The notes: generated by a model not told the origin, from the letters alone. A stretch of 64,000 nucleotides of DNA from Amycolatopsis pretoriensis (GCF_900107925.1 NZ_FNUJ01000001.1:434001-498000); one strand, 5' to 3'. Numbered from the stretch's first letter, positions 7,398-16,347 are shown. Made by a program: numbers and translations.

Positions 7398-8755
7398 GTC
7401 GTGGCCTCCGGGAGTTCGACGACGAAGCGGGCGCCGCCCCCCGCGCGGTCCTCGACCCAGACCCGGCCGCCGTGCCGCTGCACGTGGTCGGCGACGATGG
7501 CCAGCCCGAGGCCGCTGCCGGTCTCCTGGTCCCGGCTCGCCGCGTGCAGGCCGCGAGCGAAGCGTTCGAAGATGCGTTCACGCAGTGCCGGCGGGACGCC
7601 GCCGCCCGCGTCGTCGACCTCGATCCGGGCGCGGTCGCCGTCGGGGCGGACGGTCACCGCGACCGCGCCGCCGCCGTAGCGGTCCGCGTTGTCGAGCAGG
7701 TTGGCGACCACGCGGTCGATGCGCCGGCGATCCGCGGACACCAGCGGCGTACCGGGGTCGGTTTCGATGCGCACCGCGCACGCCGGGCGGCTCTCGACGA
7801 CGTTGCGGACGAGTTCACCGAGGTCGACCAGTTCGACGGTGCTGTCGGCCTCGTCCTGGTCGGCTCGCGAGATCTCCAGCAGGTCGACGACCATCCGCTG
7901 GAACCGCCGCAGTTCCGCGCGCAGCAGCCGCAGTGCCCGCTGTGCCGTCGGCGGCATCGCGTCCTGCCGCCGTTCGAGCACCTCGCTCACGTTCACCATG
8001 GTGGTCAGGGGTGAGCGCAGCTCGTGGCTGACGTCGGAGGCGAACCGGGCGTCCCGGCGCACGCGTTGTTCCAGCTGCGCGGCGGTGGTGTTGAAGCTCG
8101 AAGCCAGGGGCGCGAGATCGGGATCGGACTGGTCGGGCAGCCGGACCGTCAGGTCACCGCGCGCGACGCGTGAGGCTGCCGCCGTGAGCGAAGCCAGGGG
8201 CCGCAGGGCCCGGCGGGCCGACCAGGCTCCGAGGCCGACGCCGAAGAGCGCGGCCACGACGGTTCCGGCGATGAGGAGGGTGCTGAGGTAGCGGAAGGTG
8301 CGGTCCAGCTCCAGCAGCGGGTACAGCTCGACGTAGACGGCGTCCGAGCCGACCGGGGTCGCCACGCCCAGCACGGGAATCCCGTCGGCGGAGAACCGCT
8401 GCCGGGCGGACACGCCACGGCGGGCTTGGTCCAGCAGGCCGCCGGGCACGATGGCCGGGTCGACTTGCCGGCCGCTGGTGAGCCAGCCGGCCGGGCGGGA
8501 CAACAGGATGGAGGAGTCGGGGCCGGTGGCCAGGCCGGTCAGCAGTTCGTCGAGATCGTCGGCGTGTTCGGCCAGCGCGGTGGTGACGAGGCGGACGTTG
8601 ACCTCGGACTGGCGGGTGACGCTCTGCTCGCGCTGGTCGAGCATGTAGCCGGTGGTGAGGTTCCAGGTCGCGACCGCGAGGATCGTCATCACCAGGGCCA
8701 GCCCGATGCCGAACGCGGCGGCGACCCGCCACCGCAGCGAGAGGCGGCGGATCAC
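7394..8755 (-). CDS. Sensor histidine kinase
   Basis: 453 residues from the GTG at 8755, which overlaps the response-regulator stop (GTGA). Order: TM1 about 10-30 (VAAAFGIGLALVMTILAVA), extracytoplasmic sensor region of about 120 residues, TM2 about 155-178, HAMP, HisKA with phospho-acceptor His in SHELRSPL, and an HATPase domain with N box (NLLDNADRYG), DAGGGVP and GSGLGLAIV. Typical class I kinase. The signal is unknown; the extracytoplasmic part has no recognised fold. The downstream coupled lipoprotein may act on it. Confidence 0.9.
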   Translation of the reverse strand: MIRRLSLRWRVAAAFGIGLALVMTILAVATWNLTTGYMLDQREQSVTRQSEVNVRLVTTALAEHADDLDELLTGLATGPDSSILLSRPAGWLTSGRQVDPAIVPGGLLDQARRGVSARQRFSADGIPVLGVATPVGSDAVYVELYPLLELDRTFRYLSTLLIAGTVVAALFGVGLGAWSARRALRPLASLTAAASRVARGDLTVRLPDQSDPDLAPLASSFNTTAAQLEQRVRRDARFASDVSHELRSPLTTMVNVSEVLERRQDAMPPTAQRALRLLRAELRRFQRMVVDLLEISRADQDEADSTVELVDLGELVRNVVESRPACAVRIETDPGTPLVSADRRRIDRVVANLLDNADRYGGGAVAVTVRPDGDRARIEVDDAGGGVPPALRERIFERFARGLHAASRDQETGSGLGLAIVADHVQRHGGRVWVEDRAGGGARFVVELPEATT

Positions 8756-9432
8756 GGCTCGGGGGCGATGCGGTAGCCGCTGCCGCGCACGGTCAGCACC
8801 AGGCTGGGGGAGTCGGGGTCGGGTTCGACCTTGCGGCGCAGCCGCCTGATGTGGACGTCGAGCAGGCGGGTGTCGCCGAAGTAGTCGTGGCCCCACACGC
8901 GCTGCAGCAGTTGTTCGCGGGTGACGACCTTGCCCTCGGCCGCGACGAGTTCGGCCAGCAGCCGGAACTCCGTGCGGGTCAGGTGCACCGGGACCCCGTC
9001 GCGGTGGACGGCTTCCTCGTCCGGCCGGATTTCGAGGCCGCCGAGGGCGAACCGCGCCGGCCGGTCCGGGGCCGCCCGGCGCAGCAGCGCGCGGATGCGG
9101 GCGGCGAGCTCGCCGGCGACCAGCGGTTTGGTGACGTAGTCGTCGGCGCCCGCTTCGAGGCCGGCGATGACGTCCTGGGTGTCGGTGCGGGCGGTGATCA
9201 CGATGATCGGCAAGTCGCCGCGCTCGCGCACCGCGCGGCAGACGGTGAGCCCGTCGATGCCCGGCAGCATGAGGTCGAGCAGGACGACTTCGACGGTGGT
9301 GGACTCCAGCAGTTCGAGGCCGTCTTCGCCGGTGGCCGCCGTGGTCACCGCGAAGTCTTCGTCTTCCAAGGCGAGGCTGAGGGCCTCGCTGATCATTGCG
9401 TCGTCTTCGACGAGCAGCACCCGCGTCGGCAT
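8752..9432 (-). CDS. OmpR-family response regulator
   Basis: 226 residues from the ATG 9432. Receiver domain 1-118 with the acidic pair (VEDD), phospho-acceptor Asp in LLDLMLPG, Thr in ITA and Lys in TKP. The C-terminal winged helix has LTRTEFRLLAELV and DVHIRRLRRKVEPDPDSP, typical of OmpR/PhoB. It is the first gene of a five-gene operon. A TAGGAT -10 hexamer on the minus strand ends about eight bases before the ATG, so the mRNA is close to leaderless. Such proteins bind direct repeats at 11-bp spacing; three such elements occur in the window. Confidence 0.92.
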   Translation of the reverse strand: MPTRVLLVEDDAMISEALSLALEDEDFAVTTAATGEDGLELLESTTVEVVLLDLMLPGIDGLTVCRAVRERGDLPIIVITARTDTQDVIAGLEAGADDYVTKPLVAGELAARIRALLRRAAPDRPARFALGGLEIRPDEEAVHRDGVPVHLTRTEFRLLAELVAAEGKVVTREQLLQRVWGHDYFGDTRLLDVHIRRLRRKVEPDPDSPSLVLTVRGSGYRIAPEP

Positions 9433-9439
9433 CTGCCGG

Positions 9440-9488
9440 ATCCTAGCAGCGGTCAAATTGTTGCATAGGCGAACAGTTGTGCTAGCCT
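9440..9488. promoter_or_regulatory. Divergent promoters between response regulator and monooxygenase
   Basis: Minus strand: TAGGAT (plus 9440-9445) just before the response-regulator ATG. Plus strand: TTGCAT (9461-9466) and TAGCCT (9483-9488) with a 16-bp spacer, facing the monooxygenase gene. Both -10 forms are usual for actinobacterial housekeeping sigma factors. Confidence 0.5.
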
Positions 9489-9572
9489 GATTCGACACAG
9501 GTAGGACGAATGTTCAGGGCGATCGCCCTGATGCAAGTTTTGATGCCGTCGCCGTCCGCTGGAGGAAGAACG

Positions 9573-10760
9573 ATGAAAGCTGTGGTGTGCGGGGCTGGAA
9601 TCACCGGCCTGTCGGCGGCGGTCAAGCTCGCGCAAGACGGCGTCGAGGTGGTGGTGCTGGAGCGGGCGCCGGCGCCGCGTGAACAGGGCTACATGATCGA
9701 CTTCTTCGGTGCGGGCTTCGACGCGGCCGAGGAGCTGGGCGTGCTGCCGCGGATCCGGGAGCTGGCCTACCGGGTGGACGAGGCGAGCCTGCTCGACGAA
9801 CAGGGTCGCCGTCGCGCGGGGGCGCGGTACACGACCTTCGCCCGGACGATGCGGGACCGTCTGTGCGGCATCATGCGCCCCGACCTCGAGCGGGCGCTGC
9901 GTGAGCACCTTCCGTCCACAGTGGACCTGCGGTTCGGCGCGGGCGTGACGGCGGTCGAAGACCTCGGCGACCAGGTGCGGGTGACGGCCGGGGACCAGGT
10001 GGTCGAGGCGGACGTGGCCGTGGGCGCCGACGGGATCCACTCGGCCGTGCGCCGGCTGGTGTTCGGCGAGGACGGCGGGTTCCTCCGGTATCTCGGGTTT
10101 CACACCGCGGCGTTCGTCTTCACCGACCCCGAGATCCACCAAGCGATCGGCGACCGCTTCTGCCTCACCGACACCATCGGCCGCCAGATGGGGTTCTACG
10201 GCCTGCGGGACGGCCGGGTCGCCGCCTTCGCCGTCCACCGCACCGATGACCCCCGGCTGCCCGAGGACGTTCGAGAGGCGCTCCGGCAGGAGTACGGATC
10301 GCTGGGCTGGCTCGTTCCCCGCGCGCTGCGGCGGTGCCCGCCCAGTGGAGCGGTGTACTACGACCAGGTCGCCCAGATCGTCATGCCGCGGTGGAGCCGT
10401 GGGCGGGTCGTGCTGGCCGGAGACGCGTGCTCCGCGGTCTCGTTGATCGCCGGGCAAGGTGCCTCGCTCGGCGTCGCCGGCGCCTTCGTGCTCGGCGAAC
10501 AGCTGCGGAACCGGCCGGTCGCCGACGCGTTCGCCGAGTACGAACGGCTGATGCGCCCGGTGGTCGAAGAGAAACAGCAGGTGGCCCGCCGCAGTGCGCG
10601 GTGGTTCCTGCCGGAGAGCCCGCTCCAGCTCGGGATCCGGCGGGCGGCGCTGCGGCTGGCCAGGGTGCCGGTGCTCGACCGCTATGTCGCCGCGGTGCTC
10701 GCGGGCAAGTCCACCGCGGTGGTCACGAACCTCCGCCGGGCCGCCGGGGCCGCGCGGTGA
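9573..10760 (+). CDS. FAD-dependent monooxygenase (UbiH/PHBH family)
   Basis: 395 residues from the ATG 9573, preceded by GGAGGAAG at 9561. It has the Rossmann FAD motif GAGITGLSAAVKLAQDG at the N-terminus, the second nucleotide motif VGADGIHSAVR near 150, and the ribityl motif VLAGDACSAVS near 290. Class A flavoprotein hydroxylases of this type oxidise aromatic or polyketide-like substrates with NAD(P)H and O2. Substrate unknown. The next gene overlaps by GTGA and encodes a deazaflavin-dependent reductase, so the two probably act on the same compound. Confidence 0.88.
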   Translation: MKAVVCGAGITGLSAAVKLAQDGVEVVVLERAPAPREQGYMIDFFGAGFDAAEELGVLPRIRELAYRVDEASLLDEQGRRRAGARYTTFARTMRDRLCGIMRPDLERALREHLPSTVDLRFGAGVTAVEDLGDQVRVTAGDQVVEADVAVGADGIHSAVRRLVFGEDGGFLRYLGFHTAAFVFTDPEIHQAIGDRFCLTDTIGRQMGFYGLRDGRVAAFAVHRTDDPRLPEDVREALRQEYGSLGWLVPRALRRCPPSGAVYYDQVAQIVMPRWSRGRVVLAGDACSAVSLIAGQGASLGVAGAFVLGEQLRNRPVADAFAEYERLMRPVVEEKQQVARRSARWFLPESPLQLGIRRAALRLARVPVLDRYVAAVLAGKSTAVVTNLRRAAGAAR

Positions 10761-11215
10761 ACGGGGTCGTCAGGGTTGTGTTCCGCGCACCGATCCGGTT
10801 GTACGACAAGGGATTCGGATGGCTGCTCGGCCACCGCTTCCTGTGCCTGACCCACCTCGGGCGGAAATCCGGGCGGATGTACCGCACGGTGCTGGAAGTC
10901 GTCGGCGTCAAGGGCGATGAATACGTCGTGGTCGCCGGGCTCGGCGCGGGCGCGGACTGGTTCCGCAACATCCAGGCCCGGCCGCCGGTCGAGGTGGTCG
11001 TCGGCAGGCGCCGTTTCCCGGCCGAGCACCGGGTCCTCGGCGAAGACGAGGCTGTCGCGGTCATCGCCGGCTACGAGCACCGCAACCGCTTCGTGGGTCC
11101 GGTGGTGCGGTTCGCGCTGGGGAAGCTGCTGGGGTGGCGGTACGACGGCAGCGACTTCGCCCGTCGGCGGATGGCGCGGCAGCTGCCTCTCGTGGGTCTG
11201 CGGCCGCGATCGTAA
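10757..11215 (+). CDS. Deazaflavin (F420)-dependent nitroreductase family protein
   Basis: 152 residues, GTG start overlapping the monooxygenase stop. The pattern LTHLGRKSGRMYRTVLE and GADWFRNIQARPPVEVVVG is the signature of the DUF385/Ddn family, split-barrel proteins that use F420H2 (or related cofactors) to reduce quinones, nitro compounds and polycyclic metabolites. Its coupling to a flavin hydroxylase suggests a quinone or polyketide tailoring or detoxification pair. The stop codon lies within an 11-bp-period tandem element. Confidence 0.85.
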   Translation: MNGVVRVVFRAPIRLYDKGFGWLLGHRFLCLTHLGRKSGRMYRTVLEVVGVKGDEYVVVAGLGAGADWFRNIQARPPVEVVVGRRRFPAEHRVLGEDEAVAVIAGYEHRNRFVGPVVRFALGKLLGWRYDGSDFARRRMARQLPLVGLRPRS

Positions 11216-11228
11216 GGCAGTCGTCAGT
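11210..11228 (+). repeat. 11-bp-period tandem element, copy 3
   Basis: TCGTAAGG-CAG-TCGTCAGT, matching the two elements near 2.9 and 3.5 kb. It overlaps the stop of the deazaflavin reductase and lies about 60 bases upstream of the gene starting at 11289, a promoter-proximal position. Confidence 0.5.
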
Positions 11229-11288
11229 TGAAAGTCCTTCTTACCGTGTCAGGGTGGAACCCGAGCGAGGAAGGAAGGTGACCACGAC

Positions 11289-11747
11289 ATGACGACCGAC
11301 GTAGCGGTGAAGGAGACCTCCGGAACCTGGGTGCTCCCGGAGGTCCGCCGGCTGCGCCTGGACGCGGAACGGGTTGGGGAAGCCGCGGGAGCGCACCGCG
11401 GCTTGGCGGTCGAGCTGGAGACCGGCAACGACCCCGATGGTCTCCACCGGGGCAGGCACCAGCGTTGGCTCGCGGAGGTCGCCGACTGCCACGCGATGGC
11501 GTACCAGGAGCTGGCCGCCGCGGCCGAGGCTCGTGGCGAAGCGCGGCGATACCCGCGTCACACTCCACAATGGACACGACTGGTGGAGGAGTCGTTCGCG
11601 GCGATCCGCCGCGCGGAAGCCCACCACGAACGAGCCGCCGCCCAGTCAGCCAGGGCGGCCGGAGACGAAGCCGCCGCCCGCAGGCGCGAGACCGCCGCAG
11701 CGGAGGCGGACCGGCGTGCTTCGGCGCCGGCGAAGCGCAGCGCCTGA
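11289..11747 (+). CDS. Hypothetical Ala/Glu-rich helical protein
   Basis: 152 residues from an ATG preceded by GAAGGAAGG. The protein is helical and rich in Ala, Glu and Arg, with likely coiled-coil segments (about 60-90 and 100-145) and several His residues (AMAYQELAAAAEARGEARR). No signal peptide, membrane segment or family signature that I recognise. It stands alone between two regulators, and the upstream 11-bp tandem element suggests control by an OmpR-type regulator. Confidence 0.6.
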   Translation: MTTDVAVKETSGTWVLPEVRRLRLDAERVGEAAGAHRGLAVELETGNDPDGLHRGRHQRWLAEVADCHAMAYQELAAAAEARGEARRYPRHTPQWTRLVEESFAAIRRAEAHHERAAAQSARAAGDEAAARRRETAAAEADRRASAPAKRSA

Positions 11748-11867
11748 CCAGGATGCGGCGGTTCCGACCCGCACGGCCGGCCGATCTGCCCTTGCCACCG
11801 TCCCGCGGACAACGACCCCGCCGAACGGGCCGACATTCCTTCACGGTTATCCGTCGAAGATCTCGGG

Positions 11868-12767
11868 TTACCGCGCCGGGCCGGCCGGCTGAACCGCGCT
11901 CGCGGCCCAGCTGGCCAGCAGCTGGAGCCGCTCGGCCGAGTCGGAGTCGGGGCGGGCGGCGTAGGCGGTCAGCGTCAGTCCGGTGTCGGCGGACAGCTCC
12001 ATCGCCTCGAAGTCGAGGGTGAGTTCGCCGACGACCGGGTGGCGGAAGCTCTTGGTACCGGTGCGGTGCAGGCGGACGTCGTGGGCGGCCCAGCGGGTGC
12101 GGAAATCCTCGCTGCGGGTGGACAGCTCGCCGATGAGGTCGGACAGGTCGCGGTTGTGCGGGTCGCGGCCGGCCTCGGTGCGCAGGATCGCCACCGGCGT
12201 CGCGGAGGAGACCTCGTAGTTGGGGAAGTAGTCGCGCGCAGCCGGGTCGAGGAAGTGGAACCGGGCGAGGTTCGGTGGAGCGGCCTCGCTGGTGCGGGTG
12301 GGGCTGTCGAACACCGGGGAGTACAGCGCTCGCCCGAGCAGGTTGGTGGCCAGGATGTCCAGCCGTCCATTGCGGACGAACGCGGCCGTGGTGGTCATGC
12401 TGTCGAGGATCTGCTGCACGACCGGCCGGATCCGGTAGGGCGATCGGCGGCGCTGCCCGGCGGTGCGGGGCCGGCCGGTGGCGTTGGCGGCGCGGGCGAG
12501 GTCGAACAGGTAGACCCGCTCGGCTTCGTCCAGCTGCAGCGCTCCGGCGATGGCGTCCAGGACGCTGTCGGAGACGCCGGCGAGGTTGCCCTTTTCGACG
12601 CGGGTGTAGTAGTCGGCGGAGACACCGGCGAGCATGGCGACCTCTTCGCGGCGCAGGCCCGGCACCCGGCGGTTGCCGCCGTAGTGCTGGAGCCCCGCCT
12701 GCTCGGGCGTGATCTTGGCCCGGCGGGTGAGGAGGAAGTCGCGGACCTCGGTGCTCTTGGCGTTCAC
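11868..12767 (-). CDS. XRE regulator with MmyB-like ligand domain
   Basis: 299 residues from the GTG 12767 (GGAGG five bases upstream). The HTH lies at about 30-90 (RRVPGLRREEVAMLAGVSADYYTR, the signature LRREEVAxLAGxSxxYYxR), followed by the MmyB-like PAS-type domain (about 110-290). Proteins of this class in actinobacteria usually control an adjacent oxidoreductase or exporter gene. Here the divergent partner is the MFS gene at 12869, with a CMD-family gene behind it. Confidence 0.88.
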   Translation of the reverse strand: MNAKSTEVRDFLLTRRAKITPEQAGLQHYGGNRRVPGLRREEVAMLAGVSADYYTRVEKGNLAGVSDSVLDAIAGALQLDEAERVYLFDLARAANATGRPRTAGQRRRSPYRIRPVVQQILDSMTTTAAFVRNGRLDILATNLLGRALYSPVFDSPTRTSEAAPPNLARFHFLDPAARDYFPNYEVSSATPVAILRTEAGRDPHNRDLSDLIGELSTRSEDFRTRWAAHDVRLHRTGTKSFRHPVVGELTLDFEAMELSADTGLTLTAYAARPDSDSAERLQLLASWAASAVQPAGPAR

Positions 12768-12868
12768 GTCCTCCACGGTACGACGCGCCCCGAGCGCGAG
12801 GGGGGTTCTGTCATGACCCGGAAAGACGCGACCTGCCGCGCGCACGAAGACCGGCGTTGCATCGAGGC

Positions 12869-14221
12869 GTGACCACTTCCGCAGACATCACCGCACCCCG
12901 GACCGTCGCTACCTCGGCGTTCGCGACGCTGGCCGCGGCACTGCTCGGGTTCTTCGTCGTCACGCTGGACGCGGTCATCGTCAACGTCGCCCTCCCGGCG
13001 ATGCGGGCCGACCTCGGCGGCGGCATCACGGGCCTGCAGTGGGTCGTCGACGGCTACACGCTGACCTTTGCCGCGTCCCTCCTCTCGGCCGGGTCGCTGA
13101 GCGACCGGATCGGCGCGAAACGGGCGTTCGGCCTCGGTGTGGCCGGTTTCGTGGTCGCGTCGCTGGCCTGCGGGCTCGCCCCCGGCCTGGCTGCCCTCGT
13201 GGTGTTCCGGTTCGTGCAGGGCGCCGCGGCGGCGGTGGTGATGCCTTCGTCGATGGCCTTGATCGGTCAGGCGTTCCCCGATCGGGTGAAACGCGCCCGG
13301 GCGGTGGCGATCTGGGCGATGGGCGGTGCCGTCGCCTCCTCGGCGGGCCCGATCCTGGGTGGTCTGCTCACGACGGTCAGCTGGCGGTGGATCTTCCTGG
13401 TCAACGTGCCGGTGGGTGTAGTGGCGCTGGTCCTGCTGACCCGGGTGACGCGGTCGGGCACGCAGCGGGTCCCGTTCGACCGGGCCGGGCAGGTCACCGG
13501 CGTCGTCGCGATGGCCGCGCTCGTCTACGGGGCCATCGAGGCGGGTCGCCGCGGCTTTACCGACCCGGCGGTGCTGGCCGCCCTGACGCTGGCCGTGCTC
13601 GCGGCGGCGGCGTTCGCTGTGGTCGAGGCGCGGGGCGGGCATCCGATGGTGCCGCCGGAGCTGGTCCGGTCGAGGACGGTGGTCGCGTCGGTGGTGATCG
13701 GGTTCGCGTTCATGGTCGGCTACTACGGGATGCCGTTCGTGCTGAGCCTGGTGCTGCAGCAGCGCGGGCTGAGCGCGCCGGCCACCGGCGTGGTGTTCCT
13801 GCCGATGATGCTGGCCGGGCTCGTGCTGACCCCGCTCGTGCCGCGGGTCGTCGAGCGCACGGGCGCCCGTCCCGTGGTCGTGACCGGGCTTGCCCTGATG
13901 ACCGCCGGGCTGGCCGTGCTGGCCGTCGTACCGGCGAGCGCCCCCACCTGGGTGACCGCCGTGGTGATGGTCTTCGTCGGGCTGGGCGGGCCGACGGTGA
14001 TCCCGCCGGTGATCACGGTCCTGCTCGGCAGCGTCGGCCCGGCGCGCGCCGGGACCGCCGGCGGAGTGCTGAACACCAGCCGCCAGCTCGGCGGTGCGCT
14101 GGCGGTCGCCGTCTTCGGCGCGCTGCTGACCGGCCCGGCAGGGATGCGGATCAGCCTGCTGCTCGCGGCCGCCGTCGCCGCGGGTGCGGCGTTCGCAGCT
14201 GTCGCGGGTCTCCGCGACTGA
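12869..14221 (+). CDS. MFS drug exporter (DHA2 family, 14-TM type)
   Basis: About 450 residues, mostly membrane. Motif C-like and D1 segments are visible: VTLDAVIVNVALP at TM1 and LSDRIGAKRAFGLG between TM2 and TM3; GGLLTTVSWRWIFLVNVPVG marks TM5-6. This is the EmrB/QacA-type drug:H+ antiporter family. The start is uncertain: GTG 12869 is chosen, TTG 12857 is in frame. Divergent from an XRE regulator and followed after 26 bases by a CMD-family gene, suggesting a regulated detoxification unit. Confidence 0.85.
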   Translation: MTTSADITAPRTVATSAFATLAAALLGFFVVTLDAVIVNVALPAMRADLGGGITGLQWVVDGYTLTFAASLLSAGSLSDRIGAKRAFGLGVAGFVVASLACGLAPGLAALVVFRFVQGAAAAVVMPSSMALIGQAFPDRVKRARAVAIWAMGGAVASSAGPILGGLLTTVSWRWIFLVNVPVGVVALVLLTRVTRSGTQRVPFDRAGQVTGVVAMAALVYGAIEAGRRGFTDPAVLAALTLAVLAAAAFAVVEARGGHPMVPPELVRSRTVVASVVIGFAFMVGYYGMPFVLSLVLQQRGLSAPATGVVFLPMMLAGLVLTPLVPRVVERTGARPVVVTGLALMTAGLAVLAVVPASAPTWVTAVVMVFVGLGGPTVIPPVITVLLGSVGPARAGTAGGVLNTSRQLGGALAVAVFGALLTGPAGMRISLLLAAAVAAGAAFAAVAGLRD

Positions 14222-14247
14222 ACCAAGATCAACGAAAGGAATCCGGC

Positions 14248-14568
14248 ATGCCCGACAAGGAGCCCTCCGGCGCGGAGAAGATGTTCGGTGACTTCGCACC
14301 CGCACTGGTGCACTTCACCGACGAAGTCCTTTTCGGCGAGGTGTGGAAGCGCGCCGAGCTGACGCCGAAGGAACGCAGTCTCGTCACGGTCGCCGCGCTG
14401 GTGACCAATGGCAACACCGAGCAGCTCGTGTTCCACCTCGGCCTGGCCAAGGAGAACGGCAACACCGAGGCCGAGCTGATCGAAGCGCTCACCCACCTGG
14501 CCTTCTACGCCGGCTGGCCCCAGGCGATGGCGGCCATGGCCGTGGCCAAGAAGGTGTTCCGCTCGTGA
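14248..14568 (+). CDS. Carboxymuconolactone decarboxylase family protein
   Basis: 106 residues from an ATG with GAAAGGA upstream. The sequence WKRAELTPKERSLVTVAALV, then HLGLAKENGNTEAELIEALTHLAFYAGWPQAM, is the compact CMD fold (gamma-carboxymuconolactone decarboxylase/AhpD superfamily). No CxxC pair, so it is not an AhpD-type peroxidase; the closer relatives are the decarboxylase-type trimers. It follows the MFS gene in one transcript and is probably under the same XRE regulator. Confidence 0.85.
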   Translation: MPDKEPSGAEKMFGDFAPALVHFTDEVLFGEVWKRAELTPKERSLVTVAALVTNGNTEQLVFHLGLAKENGNTEAELIEALTHLAFYAGWPQAMAAMAVAKKVFRS

Positions 14569-14696
14569 CGGCGACGTCGGAAGAGGCGGCTTGCGTGTCG
14601 CGTGCGCGGTGGCGGTGGCGGCTGCTGTGCGTGAGGCTAGGCTGACGCCCTGATCAACAGGGGCCGGTCCGCGGCCGTGCGCGAGGAGTCGCCGTC

Positions 14697-15413
14697 ATGC
14701 CAGCCGATCGCGCCGAGGCCCGTACCCGTCATCCACGCCACCAGCGCCGTGGTGAAGCACGCTTGCCGGCCGCCGTCGCGACGCTCGTGGCCATCGCCCT
14801 CTACCTGGCGCTGCCCGAACAGCTGCTGGTGGCTCCCCGGTTCGTCGTGCCCGCGCTGGAAATCCTGCTGCTGGTGCCGCTGATCGCGATCAACCCGCGG
14901 CGCGTCACCCGGCAGACCAAGGTCTCCCGTGTGCTGTCGCTGTCGCTGGTCGTGGTCATCGGCGTCACCAACCTGGGCGCGCTGGCGCTGCTGATCCACG
15001 ATCTGGTCGCCGGCGCGGCCGGTGACGGGCAGGCTCTGCTGCTGGGCGCGCTGCAGGTGTGGCTGACCAACGTGATCGCGTTCGGCCTGGCCTACTGGGA
15101 ATTGGACCGCGGCGGTCCGGTGAAGCGCACCCAGTCCGGTCGCGCCGATCTCCCGCTGGCCGACTTCCGGTTCTCCCAGGACGAGAACGCCGACACCGTC
15201 GAGGAGGTCGCCGAGGGCTCCAGCGTCAAGTCCGACTGGGTGCCGACCCTGCTGGACTACCTGTACGTGTCGGTGACCAACTCGACGGCGTTCAGCCCGA
15301 CCGACACGATGCCGCTGTCGTCGCGGGCGAAGGTGCTGATGGCGGTGCAGAGCGTCGCGGCGCTGCTGACGTCGTTGCTGGTCATCGCCCGCGCGGTCAG
15401 CGTGCTGAAATAG
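14697..15413 (+). CDS. Multi-pass membrane protein of unknown function
   Basis: 238 residues, ATG with GAGGAG upstream and a TAGGCT -10 at 14638. Hydrophobic segments: about 28-45, 55-68, 80-105, 118-135 and 210-232. Between the last two is an acidic linker (SQDENADTVEEVAEG) and then YLYVSVTNSTAFSPTDTMPLS. This re-entrant-like segment before the last helix resembles the pore-loop layout of small ion-channel-like proteins, but lacks a potassium filter. I do not assign a function. Confidence 0.6.
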   Translation: MPADRAEARTRHPRHQRRGEARLPAAVATLVAIALYLALPEQLLVAPRFVVPALEILLLVPLIAINPRRVTRQTKVSRVLSLSLVVVIGVTNLGALALLIHDLVAGAAGDGQALLLGALQVWLTNVIAFGLAYWELDRGGPVKRTQSGRADLPLADFRFSQDENADTVEEVAEGSSVKSDWVPTLLDYLYVSVTNSTAFSPTDTMPLSSRAKVLMAVQSVAALLTSLLVIARAVSVLK

Positions 15414-15426
15414 CGCGTCATGGCGG

Positions 15427-16263
15427 TCACTTTCCGGCCGGGTTGCCCTGGGCGAGGCGGGAGAGGTGGTCCCACTCCGCCAGTCCGGAGAGCCGGCCGG
15501 CGAACTCCGTGCGCAGCGCGTCGAGACCGCCGGTGCCGAACAGCACCCGCAGCGGCGGGTTCGGGGCGTCGGCCACCGCCAGCAGCGCCGCCGACGTCGC
15601 GGCCGGATCACCCGGGACGAAACCACGGCCCGAACCGGCGAACAGAGCCTCCCGGGCGTGGGCGTACGCCGGGTTCGGCCGCGACTGCGGAGAGGCCTCG
15701 GCCAGGCCGGTGGGGAACATGATCGGCTCGATCAGCGTGACGTGGATGCCGTACGCCTCGACCTCGGCGGCCAGGGACTGGCTCATCGCTTCCAGGGCCC
15801 ACTTGGTGGCCTGGTAGCTGCCCAGCGCCGGGTAGGCGACGAGCCCGCCGATCGAGGAAACCTGCAGGATCCGGCCGGAGCGGCGCTCGCGCATCCCGGG
15901 CAGCACGGCCCGGGTGGTCCACAGCGCACCGAAGTAGTTGACGTCCATCTGCGCCCTGGCCTGCTCGGCGCCGACCTCCTCGACCGCGCCGACGAGCATG
16001 TGCCCGGCGTTGTTGACCAGGACGTCGACGCCGCCGAACCGCTGCTCGGCGGCGTGCACGGCGGCGTCGACGGCAGCCCGGTCGGTCACGTCGAGTGCCA
16101 GCGGCAGCAGCCGGCCGCCGTGACGGTCGGCGAGCGGTTCGAGGACCGCGACGTCGCGGGCGGTGGCGACGACCTGGTCGCCGCGTTCGAGGACCGCTTC
16201 GGTCCAGAGCGCGCCGAGCCCTCGGGAGGCGCCGGTGATGAACCACGTGCGGGCGGAAGACAT
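15427..16263 (-). CDS. SDR family oxidoreductase
   Basis: 278 residues, classical short-chain dehydrogenase. NAD(P) motif TGASRGLG at about 10-17, NNAG, catalytic Ser in ILQVSSIGG, and YQATK carrying the Tyr-Lys pair. A basic residue after the glycine motif and TARD suggest NADP preference. Longer C-terminal substrate part than minimal SDRs. Divergent from the XRE regulator at 16376 across a 112-bp gap containing an inverted repeat, so it is probably the regulator's target. Confidence 0.88.
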   Translation of the reverse strand: MSSARTWFITGASRGLGALWTEAVLERGDQVVATARDVAVLEPLADRHGGRLLPLALDVTDRAAVDAAVHAAEQRFGGVDVLVNNAGHMLVGAVEEVGAEQARAQMDVNYFGALWTTRAVLPGMRERRSGRILQVSSIGGLVAYPALGSYQATKWALEAMSQSLAAEVEAYGIHVTLIEPIMFPTGLAEASPQSRPNPAYAHAREALFAGSGRGFVPGDPAATSAALLAVADAPNPPLRVLFGTGGLDALRTEFAGRLSGLAEWDHLSRLAQGNPAGK

Positions 16264-16316
16264 GCGATTTCTCCGTTCGTGAGCCGGTGAAACCCAGCTT
16301 CGGTGGTCGGAGTCGC

Positions 16317-16347
16317 GTCAGGCAGAGTGAGGTTCTCCCTGGCTGAC
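16317..16347. promoter_or_regulatory. Inverted repeat between SDR and XRE genes
   Basis: GTCAGGCAG (16317-16325) and CTGGCTGAC (16339-16347) pair with one mismatch, separated by 13 bp. The position between divergent genes fits an operator for the XRE regulator. Confidence 0.4.
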
